NCBI GenBank assembly: GCA_029721435.1
Contig: CM056573.1
Location: 152,727,947 to 152,791,946 of the forward strand
Length of the DNA: 64,000 bases
Direction: 5' to 3'
Origin: Gymnothorax reevesii
Lineage: Eukaryota; Chordata; Actinopteri; Anguilliformes; Muraenidae
Shown piece by piece: positions 21,299 through 34,100 of the stretch. The translations under genes and the position numbers were made by a program. Position 1 is the stretch's first letter. The number at the start of each line of letters is the position of its first letter. The notes beneath the pieces were generated by a model. It had not been told where the DNA came from. It was given only the letters and a program-made list of their open reading frames with translations, and ran no database searches.

Positions 21299-22587
21299 GA
21301 AATCCCAATTCCAGTGAAGTTGGGACATAGTGTAAAACGTGAATAAAAACACAATACAATGATTTGCAAATCCTTTTCGACCTATATTCAATTGAGTACA
21401 CTACAAAGACAAGATATTTAATGTTCAAACTGATAAACTTTTTTGTTATTTGGAAATATTCACCCATTTTGAATTTGATGCCTGCAGCACATTTCAAAAA
21501 AGCTTGAACAGGGGCATATTTACCCCTGTGTTACATCACCTTTTGTTTTAACCACACTCAATAAGCGTTTGGGAACTGAGAACACTAATTTTAGAGGCTT
21601 TGAAGGTGGAATTCTTTCCAATTCTTGCTTGATGTAAGACTTCAGTTGCTCAACAGTCCAGGGTCTTCGTTGTCATATTTTGTGCTTCATAATGCGCCAC
21701 ACATTTTCAATAGGAGACAAGTCTTGACTGCAGGCAGGTCAGTCTATTACTTGAACTCTTTTTCTTTGAAGCCACGCTGTTGTAACGCATGCAGAATGTG
21801 GCTTGGCATTGTCTTGCTGAAATAAGCAGGGACGTCCCTGAGAAAGATGTTCTTTGTATGGCAGCATATGTTGCTCCAAAACCTGTACGTACCTTTCAGC
21901 ATTAATGGCACCCTCACAGATGTGCAAGTTACCCCTGCCATGGGCATTAACACATCCCCATACCCTGCTGGCTTTTGAACTTTGCACCGATAACAATCTT
22001 GATGGTCCCTCTCCTCTATAGCCCAGAGGACATGACATCCATGATTTACAAAAACAAAATGTGGACTCTTCAGACCACAGTACACTTTTCCACTTTGCGT
22101 CAGTCCATCTCAGATGAGCGCGGGCTCAGAGAAGCCGACTATGTTTCTGAGTGTCGTTGATGTATGGCTTTCATTTTAAATTGCACTTAAATTGCTATTT
22201 GAATTGCACTGTTTTCCTAAGCCCACATGGTAATATCCTTGACTGAATGATGTCGGTTTTTAATGCAGTGCCGTCTGAGGCATGGACATCACGGGCATTC
22301 AGTGTTGGTTTTCGGCATTGCCGCTTTTGTGTAGAGATTTCTCCGGATCACTTGAATCTTTTGATGATATTATGGACTGTACATGATAAAATCCCTAAAT
22401 TCCTTGCAACTGCACATTGAGAAATGTTGTTCTTCAATTGTTGGACTGTTCATCAGTTTGAACATTAAATATCTTGCCATTTTAGTGTAATGAATTGAAT
22501 ATAGGTCAAAATGGATTTGCAAATCATTATACACTGTTTTTATTCACGTTTTGCACTATGTCCCAACTTCATTGGAATTGGGGTTTG
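21299..22587 (-). mobile_element. Tc1-like transposon, decayed, family of 29990-37588
   Basis: Flanked by TA (21297-21298, 22588-22589). The left end contains CCCAATTCCAGTGAAGTTGG and the right end CCAACTTCATTGGAATTGGG, with the inner AATACAATGATTTGCAAATC block also inverted at the right end. The transposase is on the minus strand (mainly 21739-22085), where [29 protein letters not shown] and TAWL are readable, but the rest has stops and frameshifts. At 1,289 bp it is also somewhat internally shortened. Confidence 0.88.
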
Positions 22588-22633
22588 TAGGTGCAATGCA
22601 TTTGGTTTTGAAAGGTTGCAGAATTATAATATA

Positions 22634-24136
22634 CTGAGTACAAATGAAAACGCACCACTTGAGAAAAGTCAATATTTAAGTTCAAATGAACTTCAATATA
22701 ATTTTTATACAACAACAACACTACAGTGACGTCACCCGACATGCCAGGTGCAAGAAATGCGAGAATTTCAAGTTAACTGTAACTCTGTAATTTTTTGCAA
22801 AAACGCAACATCTCGCACGTACACCACGGGAAAAATGAATTTCACTCTGAATTTGTGCACACATTGCCTTTAAAAGCATGTGAATCCGAATAAAATTTCA
22901 CTTCTTCACTGACACTTGTGAAACGTCGACACTATGCCTCGACTTACAGCCCCTGAACGGGAACGTGCCACAGGCATGCTTCAAATTGGTGCCAGCACCA
23001 GGGAAATTGCCAGACGACTACACTGCGCACACACAACAATCGCAAGACTCCATCAAAGGTTCTGCAAACGGGGAGCACTTGGGACCGTCTTCCACCGGGT
23101 CAACAACGTGTGACAACGGCACGTCAGGACCGTCAGATCGTACGGGATCATGTCCGAGACCGAACACTACCAGCGACAAGAACGGCTGCTCAAGTCCAAG
23201 GATGACGTGGATTCATTCACCCCAACACTGTACGGAACCGTCTGTGAGCTGCAGGCCTGCGTGCAAGACGTCCTTATTTCGGCCCCATATTGACGGATCG
23301 TCACTGAAACCAGTGTCTACAGTGGGCAAACAGGCACCAGAATTGGCGACTATGACAATGGCACGGTGTCATCTTTTCTGACGAGTGACGATTTCACTTA
23401 AGGAACGCAGATGGCCGTATATGTGTTTGGCGGAGACGTGGTGAACGTTATAACGCCGATTGTGTCGTTCAAACAGACCGTTGGGGTGGTGGCAGCGTTA
23501 TGGTGTGGGGTGGAATAAGCTACCGTCACAGAACCCCTCTCCATATCTGCAGAGGAAGGGTGAACAGCGTCTCCTGCCGGGACCAGGTGCTGCAGAACCA
23601 TGTTGTGCCGTTCTTCAAGCAACACCACGATGTCCACACGTTCCTACAGGACAACGCTAGGGCACAGACTGCAAGGGTGTCCATGCAGTACCTTGCACAG
23701 TAGAACATCCCCGTGCTTCAGTGGCCAGCTCTGTCACCCGACCTCTCCCCTATCGAGCACTTATAGATGAAATTGGACGACGTCTTTCACGTCGACGCCA
23801 GATGGACAACATCCGAGAACTTGAGGTTGCCCTTGTTCAGGAGTGGAATGCTATCCCACAGAACACTACCCAGAGACTGATCAACTCCATGCGACGACGA
23901 TGCACCGCATGTGTCAATGCAAATGGCTGTCACACCCGTTATTGACTTTCCTGTTTGACCCCTACACCAGTTAAACCTCTCTCGCGCATTAACATTATCG
24001 TGAATGAAATTGAATGATGTTTACATGTCTTCTTAAATCATTCATTATCTCAAATGCATCATACGTATATACTTCACATATCAATCTGTGGAGCTATTCC
24101 AGATTTCATGAGTGGTGCGTTTTCATATGGACTGAG
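22634..24136 (+). mobile_element. Tc1-like transposon, decayed
   Basis: About 1.5 kb flanked by TA. Left end CTGAGTACAAATGAAAACGC, right end GCGTTTTCATATGGACTGAG. This is a different Tc1 lineage from the neighbouring copy: its terminal ...AAACGCACCACT and its protein resemble the intact element at 54945-56460, of which it is a diverged relative. Confidence 0.87.
22934..23945 (+). pseudogene. Tc1-like transposase, multiply broken
   Basis: Starts MPRLTAPERERATGML and retains the N-terminal helix-turn-helix (GASTREIARRLHCAHTTIAR), then breaks. GGGSVMVWGGISYRHRTPLH is readable at about 23490-23545, DNARAQTARVS near 23650, and EVALVQEWNAIPQNT and SMRRRC near the end, in different frames and with stops. 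Same order and motifs as the 361-aa protein encoded at 55091-56176, so this is an old paralogous copy. Confidence 0.85.
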
Positions 24137-25004
24137 TATACTATGCTGAAGAGCATAATTAGTGTGTGTGCATGTGCGTGTGTTCCTGTAAGAGAGGGAA
24201 GGAGGTAGAGAGGGAAATGAAGTTGCTGTATTTTTGTTATAGAAGTTGTGGTATTTACCTGAAAGTGTATTTGCAATATGCGGCATGTGGTATGATTGTG
24301 ATATTGAATTATCACAAAACAAATGGGTAGGAATGTACTTAATAATGTATGGTTTTGTTTATAAGTATTTGAACAGTTTGCTTTTTGGTCTATAATTCAG
24401 GGCATCAATTTACAGACAGATCCATATTTGGATGGCACAAAATATCCACATAAATGATTTCATCATGTTGGCCCTGTATGCCACCACAATGGATCTGAAT
24501 GAATCAATTGAATCAAATGAGTCAATCATTTCTAAATCGAGCTTCTTCCATTCCCATCACAAATTTTCAGGGCTCAAAAGTGTTTGGACCTAAATTGTCA
24601 TTTTTAACTCTTGCTTGCACATACTGTATTTTACAGTCAATGACTGCTTTAAGACCGGAATCCATAGAAATCACCAGACACTGGATTTCCTCCCAGGTTA
24701 TATCTGTATTCAGTTTTTGCTCCTTCTTTGGGTGGTTTTGCCGTCAGCTCTGCCTTCAGCTACTGAAACGCATGCTCAGCTGGATTCCGGTCTGGTGATT
24801 CACTTGACCCTTGTAGAACATCAAACTTCTTTGCCTTAAACTCTTGGGTATTCTTCAAGTCTTTGCTCATCTGCTCTGTGATGCTTCATCCAGTTAATTC
24901 CAAGGCATTTGGCTGAATCTCAGGAGATTATACAGCCGCATGCAATTCCGTATTCATCCTTTTACTTTTGTTAGCAGTCATATTTTAAGTAAATACCAGG
25001 AGAT

Positions 25005-26565
25005 TAGGGATGTTACAAGAACCGATATTTGTGATACGTTTCGATTGTTAAATGAAAAATCACTGACGATGCCTATTATTTTGAGGCACCGTAAGCACCG
25101 AGGCACGGTCAGTTTTGGTGCTGTGACTATTCCAGAATTAATGGGGGCAGTGTACGCTTCAGAGCGTTCCATTTGATTCTTGCTTTCAGACGCGGTCACG
25201 AAGAAGTAGACCTCACATGTCACAACAAAACCCCATGTGAAAGATGGAAACTGCGGCTGCAGCACCCGACTCGTTAACAAAAATGGCACCAATCAGTGAC
25301 GTGCAGTCGGAGGTTGGTTTGGTGAGGCAGAATCCTTCCTTTTGCTTGAATAGCAATCAGACGATAAACTAGTTTAGTAAGACTATTCAGCAGAATGACG
25401 GACCAGTTTAAATTTCTGCGGCGTTATTACTCAGTGTATTGAACCTGAAATGCTCACCTGACAGCAGATTTGCGCGTACTTGCTTCCAGGAAGCCGAAGC
25501 AATGTCATCATGAAATATTAAAACAGTTCGACTTATGCAGAGTTCAATGCTTAATCAATATACAATTTATTCTCCTTAATATATGCGCTTTTACACCTAA
25601 ACAAAGAAAATAAATAAATAAGCAGGCATTTATTTTCAGTCTTCTTTCATAATGCGATTAACAAAATTTTTTAACGATATACAGAATTACAGAGAGCCGA
25701 GAATTTTTATTAATTGATAATTCAGATTTATATCCTTGCAGTCTCTAATTGAAGCGTATAGGTGAATGAATCTTTTTGTCATTATCTCCTCTATCAGTAT
25801 ACAGGCTTCCTATGGGCTTGGTCTTAATTGTTTTGATTGTCAATCTGGAATAGTACGTGGGAACAGGTTCACAAAATCCTGTGATAAAAGTTTGGGTCAC
25901 TGCCTCACCTCACCGCACGTCTCTGGCTTCCTGTAAGCAAGTACTCGCAAATCCGCAGTTTTGTGAGTATTTCAGGTTCGATGTAGCCTACTGAGTAATA
26001 ACGCCGCGGAAACTTATACTGCCCGTCATTCTGCCGAATAGTCATACTAAACTAGTTAACCGTCTGATTGCTAATCAAGCAAAGGGAAGGATTCTGCCTC
26101 ACCAAACTAACCTCCGACTGCACTTGACTGATTAACAACATCCAAATGTTTTAACGAATTATCGTTTTCTTTTGTTAATATGTCATACTGAAATACACGT
26201 GACATGATGTTTGGGATGGCTCGCGGGCACATATGTTGCAATGCCTTATCTAGTGTTGTGCCAGTACATGTTCCTTTTTTTGAAGAACGGGAACTGAACG
26301 CACCCCTCTTTGGCTGAATGAACTTTGAACTAAAAGAGTTTATTCTGAACCCAGTGAAACAAAAGAAAGACGCTCTTTATGATAACTTCTTGTCAGATCG
26401 TGGGACTTTGTTGCTCGACTTTCTAGGCAAAAATGGCGGCGTTGCAATGGGATTTTTTGAAAATCCTTCTTTTTTTTTACCGTGGTATCGAATAGGCATG
26501 GAGAATCGTGTAATTTTACTGGTATTGGCACCAACTCCTGAATTTTTGGTATTGTGACATCTCTA
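25005..26565. mobile_element. Non-autonomous hAT-like element
   Basis: Starts TAGGGATGTTACAAGAACCG and ends CGGT-like ...TTGGTATTGTGACATCTCTA, imperfect inverted repeats. Flanks CAGGAGAT and CGGGGGAT agree at 6 of 8 positions, consistent with an aged 8-bp hAT duplication. It contains another element at 25292-26133 and no transposase. Confidence 0.6.
25292..26133. mobile_element. Long-TIR foldback element
   Basis: The ends ATCAGTGACGTGCAGTCGGAGG and CCTCCGACTGCACTTGACTGAT are inverted complements, and the complementarity continues inward for roughly 190 bases (TGGTGAGGCAGAATCCTTCC versus GGAAGGATTCTGCCTCACCA; GATAAACTAGTTTAGTA and CTAAACTAGTTAACCGTC). The central ~450 bases are AT-rich and non-coding. 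It is the innermost layer of a three-element nest. Confidence 0.7.
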
Positions 26566-27094
26566 CGGGGGATCAGTTCCACTGGCAGCTGTATAGATCC
26601 ACACATGATGACATCTTACTTAAGGTGGAATGTTTCTGATCATGACTATTTCCTTTCTTTGTCCACACTAGTCTCTTCCCATAATTCTTGGGCAAGTTTC
26701 ATTGGTCAAATCGTGTCTGCCCAATAATGCTCCTGAGCTAGACAGGTTTTATAGACTTCTGGCGAAATTCCTGATTTTGAGACCTTCCAATGGGTCACAT
26801 CTTGTGGTCATCTACCACAGTTGTAAATTGTTGTCTTTTGGGCCTTTTGCTTTTCCTGAGTTAACTGCAACTAGGCCATTAAACAGCTGTGCAGCCAATG
26901 AGGGAGCACATAAAAGAAGTGTTGTTATTCATCTTCTAATCACCAGATTTGGATTGTATACCTCTTGAAATTACATCTGGAATTCTCCACTTTGGGCTCA
27001 TATTCATTCGAAAATGTATTCTTCAATATGATGGGGAAGGTTGCTAAAATACCACTTACCTTTTCAGCGTCTAAATACTTATGGCCCTGGCTGT

Positions 27095-28360
27095 AGACCT
27101 ATATTGCGTGAACCATCTTGGAATCAGACGATACGTCAGACAATATTTTTGAAGAAATACCGCAAGGGGTGCTGTAAATAGTGATGTTGTCTTTGCTCTC
27201 TGCCTTCGTTTTGGCTGTCATTTTCATCATTGTATTGCATTTATGCATTATGCGTTGTGATTATAATACTTGACCATTACGTGTCTTTTGTATGATATCC
27301 TGCTATTAATACAAATTGCCTGCCTCGAAAGAATGCGGATAAGTTAGATTTCCTGCTCTTAGACCTCAACTATGTTTGCATGACTGACATACAAACATAT
27401 ATGAAAAAAAAAGACACAAACTCACTGTGCGGTACAATAGCCAACCCCGGGGATATGCATGATATAGAGGATCTTATGTGAGTAAGCATGTCATATGAAA
27501 GTTATGAGAGGAGTAAATTTAGCATTTGCTGCACGCTTTGTTTGTATTGAACTTCATCACTCTGATATGCTGTAATGAGTCACAGACATTCACGGTTGAA
27601 TTTGCCATGGCTTTTAAATTGCCAGTCAACACTGACTTGCCAGCTTACTAACTAACTAATGTCACATAATGGTTTTGAAAAGGTACTCCGTGAACACTGT
27701 CTAGCTAGCTTATTTCACAAATAAATAAGTGGAAAGATGGGGATTGTAATGTGTGTATGCTGTATGTAGCGTAAATGCTGAGCAGCCGGCGTAATGTCAT
27801 AGCTAAGGGCTGAAAAAGAGACTGCTGTAATAAAATGTTGATCAATATTTTTTCAATATTTGAATTACATAGTGGTTGAATCACCCCGAAAAGGTTAGAA
27901 GTTGATTTTATTGTTATCTGGGAATGATTTAAGCAGCAAATTGTATTGAATGATAATGTCCCTTTAAGTAAAATAAATATGGCCCATCTCATTTTTTAAG
28001 GTTTTTGTATTTTTTTAATTTATTTTTTATTATTTGAGAGAATGGAATTTTTTAGGCTTTGAGAGAAAAATGAGAGAAATTTTTTTACCAACATGAAAGG
28101 CTGCCAATATCTCAATTTGGCAAAAATATGACTGAGGCAACAATATGATATAATGGTTGCGGCTACTAAGCGCTTTCTTTGAATTGGCTCCAATACCTAT
28201 AAAGGGTTTATCCTTCACATGAATCCCACGGTGGCTGGAATATCAACATTTTACAGCAAATATTTTGGCTTGCTGTGTGAGCTGGATTCCTCTGAGCTAC
28301 AAACACATTCAAGTGAGTTATATCAGCATAAAATAAAGTATAGTTTCACAGATAACCCTT
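27095..28360. other. Giant intron, nothing recognised
   Basis: AT-rich sequence with no supported gene or repeat family. Confidence 0.5.
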
Positions 28361-28790
28361 TGTTATGATGAGATAAGATACACTTTCTTGTCCACAAAGG
28401 GAAATTTGTCTTGGACTCCAGTGCGGTCACATATGGCTGCTTTACAAAAAAATAAATTACAATACAAATGCAAAATACAATATGCAAATGCAATACAGAT
28501 AACAATATAAATATAGGCCACAGGCTGCATATATCCCGCAACATACAAGTAGCCTAGTCTCTGTGAGAAGAGAAACGGTACAATACGCCCACACATACCC
28601 ACGCCTGCCGTATTACACCCTGGATTGTGATCAGTGACACTCTTGCCCATTTTTTTGGCCTTGGGGGCATTTGGAATTCTTATGGAGGTGGGCACAAATT
28701 AATTCCGAAAGCGGTTCAGCCTGCAAGTGGGGACTTTGTAGCGTCTACCTGATGGTGGAAGGCTGTATTCAGCATTGAAGACATGTTTCT
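28361..28790 (-). pseudogene. 5'-truncated LINE, 3' end
   Basis: Read on the minus strand, the segment encodes a typical LINE C-terminus (RRYKVPTCRLNRF followed by FVPTSIRIPN) and then a 3' UTR containing AATTTCCCTTTGTGGACAAG and an end in a GATAA-like short repeat (28361-28380). These are landmarks of fish non-LTR elements. Only the last ~400 bases remain, as is usual after incomplete reverse transcription. The clade is not assigned. Confidence 0.6.
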
Positions 28791-29989
28791 GATCAGATTA
28801 ATTTTTGATTAATATTGTCTTTCTCCTGTTTCATTTCAAAAAGGGGAGGGGGTAAAGTGACATCATTGAGAAAATTGTGGAGAAATAAAACAATTAATTT
28901 TGATAATAGGTCTTGTTAACATTTCCAGCCAGCAAGCACCTACTTGGTGCTCTGATAAAACCAGCTGTTGTCATGCATCTTTGAAAATTACCGTTACAGC
29001 TGTAAAATAATGGCTGGACTTGCATTCACTGCTAGCAGGTCACTGCTGGGCCAGTTTGTAATATTTAGGAAAAGATGAGGCAGGTAGATGTCTTTCCCAA
29101 GCAGAAAAATCACCTGACCTGTGACATCAGCATAAATGGCAATGGAGAAAGAGAATGCAATTTTTTTTTTTTTGCCGACATGGCATCTGGTATTTTGCGT
29201 ATGTCAACAGGCACACATTTCCCAATCAGTGTTAAAAAGGGACCCTGACAAAATGTTACTGTCAGCAAATTCTGTTGATACTTAGATGGCCTTGACTGCG
29301 CATTGACTGCATTAAAATGGGAGTAGATGATTTCTCAAGGAAGATTGTATGAAATGTTCAACCATTGTAACCTGTTCTCAGATAACATGAGGGTTGGCGT
29401 TTTGTACTTGGCAACTTCTTTCCAAGCTTTATAAGGCAGGAAAGTAACTTTGGTCAGGAGTAGGAGAGAGTCTGTATGTTTTTAGTTTGGGACAGGGTGT
29501 GGAGTGGTCATGCTCCTTTGGCACAAACTCTTTCACAGTTTTGAAAAATAGGAAGTGCAGATGTGTGAATGTGTGAAGCAGAGCAGAACAAGAGCTCTCT
29601 GCCAGGGGCTCCTGAAATGCGCAGCCAGCTTGCCCCCATCAGGGCGGATGGATCTGACTTCCTGTTGCATGTCCTGGACCCTCTAAAAATATACTGAGGA
29701 AAGTAATCAAGCAGAGACTATTCCCGCAACTTTTTCTTGGAGAGCTATACTCCATTGCTCTTTCTTTAAATCATAACAGACTTCAAAAAAGTCTTACATA
29801 ACACCAGCATGAGTCCTACCTGTTATACACTAGCCCTTTGGCTTGCGCACCAGTGCTCAACTCTTGTAGACCAGAACATTTTCCATACCTGCCAGAGAAT
29901 TTGCTAGAGCCCCCCTTTAATGATTCCATTTGGCTCGAGAATTATTTGCATACCTGCATGGAAATTAACTAAAAATACTATGAAAAATA
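28791..29989. other. Giant intron, nothing recognised
   Basis: AT-rich, with a T-run at 29160-29173. No supported gene. Confidence 0.5.
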
Positions 29990-30268
29990 CAAACCCAAAA
30001 CCAGTGAAGTTGGCACATTGTGTAAATTGTACATAAAAACAGAATACAATGATTTGCAAATCTTTTTCAACCTATATTCAATTGAATACACTGCAAAGAC
30101 AAGTTACTTAATGTTCGAACGGGCAAAAAAGACTGAGAGAGTTGAGGAATGCTCATCAAACACACATTTGGAACATCCCACAGGTGAACGGGTTAATTGG
30201 GAACAGGTGGGTGCCATGATTGGGTGTAAAAGCAGCTTCCCTGAAATGCTCAGTCATTCACAAACAAG

Positions 30269-30517
30269 GATGGGGCGAGGGTCACCATTTAGTGAACAAA
30301 TGCGTGAGCTGATTGTCGAACAGTTTAAAAACAACATTCCTCAATGAGCTATTGCAAGAAATGTAGGGATTTCATCATCTACGGTCCGTAATATTGTCAA
30401 AAGGTTCAGAGAATCTGGAGAAATCACTGCACGTAAGCCACAAGGCCAAAAACTAACATTGAATGCCGGTGACCTTCGATCCCTCAGGCGGTACTGCATC
30501 AAAAACCGACATCAGTG
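30269..30517 (+). pseudogene. Tc1-like transposase, N-terminal part
   Basis: From the ATG at 30269 it reads MGRGSPFSEQMRELIVEQF, then a helix-turn-helix (ARNVGISSSTVRNIVKRFRE) after an in-frame stop at about 30345, then RYCIKNRHQC where the LTR element enters. The catalytic part continues at 36586. The gene was disabled by that stop and by the insertion. Confidence 0.85.
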
Positions 30518-31006
30518 TGTTATGGCCCCAATTTGTTATTACATTTATAACACAACAGCAACAGCAAGGGATGACAAACACAGTTTTAACAACTAAAACA
30601 CATTTAATTTTTAACAAAGACTAATAACAACCTACAACTAAAGACCAAGATTGATAAATAAGAAAAAACAGAAATAATTACAGTCCCTTTTTGGTGGGGT
30701 GGCTTGGTGATGTCCTGGATAAAGAAAATGCTCAAACACAGGCAAAGAAATCCACAAAAGAAACGTCACAGGTCTTGAACAGAATGGCAGGTCTGGTCAT
30801 CTTCTTGCAATTTCTCCTACTACTTTACTGTCTCAATTCTTTTCCTTATATACTCTCTTTCAGACCCCACCCACATTTAGACCTCTTTTTTTTTAACTTT
30901 CTGAGACTTGCCCCAGACATGTTCAGGACATGTCTAAACATGACTCCAGTCTGAGCTTAACAAAAAAGGTAAATACTGCCATCTAGTGGCCTATATTCAC
31001 ATTACA
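30518..31006 (-). repeat. 3' LTR of the Ty3 element
   Basis: 489 bp. Compared with 36086-36581 it lacks a 6-bp CAAAGA duplication and one A of an A-run near the end; otherwise I found no substitution. A purine-rich GGAATGGAGG (31007-31016, minus strand) borders it and is the likely polypurine tract. Confidence 0.93.
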
Positions 31007-31133
31007 CCTCCATTCCAAAAGGGAAAAATTTTGACTCATAAAGGCAAAATTTTTCTTTTCAATACAAAATGGTTAAGTGAACACTTGTCTATATATACAT
31101 ATCATACAATATTCAAACACATGATATATACAT

Positions 31134-34100
31134 TCAAACACGGGATAAGCAATCAGCAATTACATTGTCTGTACCCTTCACATGCTTAATTTCCAAGTCA
31201 AACTCCTGTAAAATCAAACTCCAATTCAACAATCTCCGATTCTTGTTTTTCATCTTACTCAAAAACATTAACGGATTGTGGTCAGTGTACACAATCATTG
31301 GCTTTTGTCCTGAACAAACATAAACCTCAAAGTGTTGTAAAGAAAGGACCAGAGCCAACAGCTCCTTCTCTATTGTGGAATAGTTCCTTTGGTGGCGATT
31401 GAACTTCCTGGAGAAGTATGCCACGGGATGCTCAATGTCATCAGAGTCACTTCTCTGTTGGAGCACAGATCCACAAGCTTGGTCGCTAGCATCGACCGCG
31501 ATGGAGAACGGTTTGTTGAAGTCAGGAGATTTGAGCACGGGGAAGTGACACAGCAGAGACTTCAGGCGATCGAAGGCTCTCTGGCATGCATCATCCCTAG
31601 TGAACTTTACGCCTTTCTTCAGTTGGTTAGTTAGACTGAGAGCAATCTCAGCAAAGTTCTTGCAGAACTTGCGGTAGTACCCGATCATTCCAAGGAAGCG
31701 GCGCAAAGCTTTTTTGTTGTCAGGAACTGGAAAGTCCATGATGGCTTGGACTTTAGCATTTATGGGTGCCACCTTACCCTGGCCTATGACGTAGCCAAGA
31801 TAGGTGACAGTGGCACAACCAAAGTCACTCTTGCTCAGGTTAACAGTCAGGTTAGCCTGGGTCAGGCGCTGGAACAACGTCTCTACATCTTTTAGATGTT
31901 CTTCCCAGGAGTCACTCCATGTGATCAGGTCATCGATGTACGCACCCGTGTGTGGCAATCCGGCGATTGTAGACTGTATCATCCTTTGGAACGTGGCTGG
32001 GGCATTTTTCATGCCAAAGGGTAGGACTTCATACTGGTACAATCCAGATGGTGTGGCAAAAGCAGAGATGCTCTTGGCCCTCTCAGTTAAAGGCACACAC
32101 CAATAACCCTTCAATAAATCAATCTTGGTCAGAAACTTTGCTTGCCCTACACTATCAATACAATCATCAATCCTAGGTATTGGAAACACATCAGTTCTAG
32201 TTACAGCATTGACTTTGCGATAATCTGTACAGAATCTAGTACTTCCATCAGGTTTTGGAACTAGCACACAGGGTGAACTCCAATCGGAGCTGGAGGGTCT
32301 GATAATATCATGTTTTAACATGTACTCAACCTCTTTCTCAGCAATCTTTCTCTTTTCAGGATTCATCCGGTATGGATGCTGTTTTATTGGTTTGGCATCA
32401 CCAACATCTACATCATGAGAGGCTATAGTAACTCTCTTTGGAACATCAGGAAACAAATCCTCATATTTCTTGATCAACCTTTCAAACTGATCTCTCTGTG
32501 AGGGTTCTAAGTGCTGGAGTTTTACATCAAGATTTTGCAACACTTCAGTGTTTGACAATTTACATGAAAGAACTTCAGCTTTAATTCTTGGTTCATCATC
32601 TTGAAACTCCCCCTCATCTTCACACGTTTCGACCATTGGAGAATCTGAAGTGACAGCTGCAACCCTAGCATTCCTGTCATGATAAGGCTTTAGCATGTTA
32701 ATATGACACAGTTGTTTTGGTTTTCTCCTATCTGGAGTCTTCACAATGTAATTGAGATCATTGAGTTTTATCAGAATTTCATAAGGACCATGAAATCTAG
32801 CCTGCAATGGATTGGACTGCAAGGGAAACAACACAAGGACCTTTTCTCCTGGTTTAAACTCACGGCTTCTAGCCTTATGATCATACCAAGTTTTCCTTTT
32901 TCCCTGACTTGATTTCAAGTTCTCTTTGGCAAGGTCACAAGCTGCTCGCAATCTTTCCTTGAACTTGCTAACATAGTCTAACAGACTGATATGCGGCTCT
33001 TTCTCTTGCCATTGTTCACTCAATAATAGCAAAGGTCCTCTCACTTCATGACCAAACACTAGCTCAAATGGACTGAATCCAGTAGACTCCTGCACTGCTT
33101 CTCGAGCTGCAAACAACAGCAAATGAACCCCTTCATCCCAGTCTTTCTCATGGTCATAACAATAAGTCCACATCATTGTCTTGAGAGTGGAATGAAACCG
33201 CTCTAAGGCACCCTGACTTTCTGGATGATAGGCACTAGAAAGAATCTGCTTTGCACCTAGTTCATACACAACCTGCTGAAACAATCCTGAAGTGAAATTG
33301 CTACCCTGGTCTGACTGAATTTCCCTGGAAAGGCCAAACAACGTGAAGAACTTTATCAAAGCCTTCGAGATTGCAGTTGCCTTGATGTTACGTAGAGGTA
33401 TGGCTTCGGGGAATCTGGTAGATGCACACATGATTGTCAACAAGTACTGATTTCCAGATCTAGTCTTGGGTAATGGACCAACGCAATCAACAATGACCCT
33501 AGAGAATGGCTCCCCAAATGCTGGGATAGGCTGCAATGGAGCTACAGGTGGGTCTAACTGGTGTTTTCCAACTACCTGACAAGTGTGACAGGTTTTGCAA
33601 AAGTAGGAAACGTCTTTCCGAAGCCCAGGCCAAAAGAAGTGTTTCATGATCTTATCAACAGTCTTGTTAACACCAAGATGACCTCCTAAAGGTAAACTAT
33701 GAACCATTGTTAAGATCTCATTCCTATAGACCTTCGGAACAACAATTTGCCTGACCACTGCCCAATCTGCATTGGCAGGGATATCAGGAGGGCGCCACTT
33801 CCGCATCAACACACCATCCTTGAGATAATACCCAACTGGAACTGCGTCTATTTCTTTATCAGGAAGGGCTCTCCTCTTTAGAACACAAATTTCAGGATCA
33901 TTAGTTTGCTCCTCAATCAACCGCTTTCTGGACAGAGACAAGTCTCCAGACACATCAGAATCACCAGACCCATCCGGCTGGCTGAATCGAGAACTGATAA
34001 AAGTATCTGATAAGTCCTCAAACGGAGAAACCATAGTAGGCCAATCAGAGTCATGAGGCGAACCACCTGAGTCCTGACTATTCAATGTACTGGACGGCAC

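Larger units (their letters stand above)
24366..27094. mobile_element. Degenerate Tc1-like relic holding nested insertions
   Basis: Outer ends are AAGTATTTGAACAGT at 24366 and CTAAATACTTATGGCCCTGG near 27070. Inner parts show Tc1-type non-coding and antisense-transposase landmarks (ATGCCACCACAATGGATCTGA, CAGGGCTCAAAAGTGTTTGGA, TCACCAGACACTGGATTTCC, CTGGATTCCGGTCTGGTGATT). The sequence is interrupted at 25005-26565 by a hAT-like element. It is too decayed for a frame. Confidence 0.6.
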
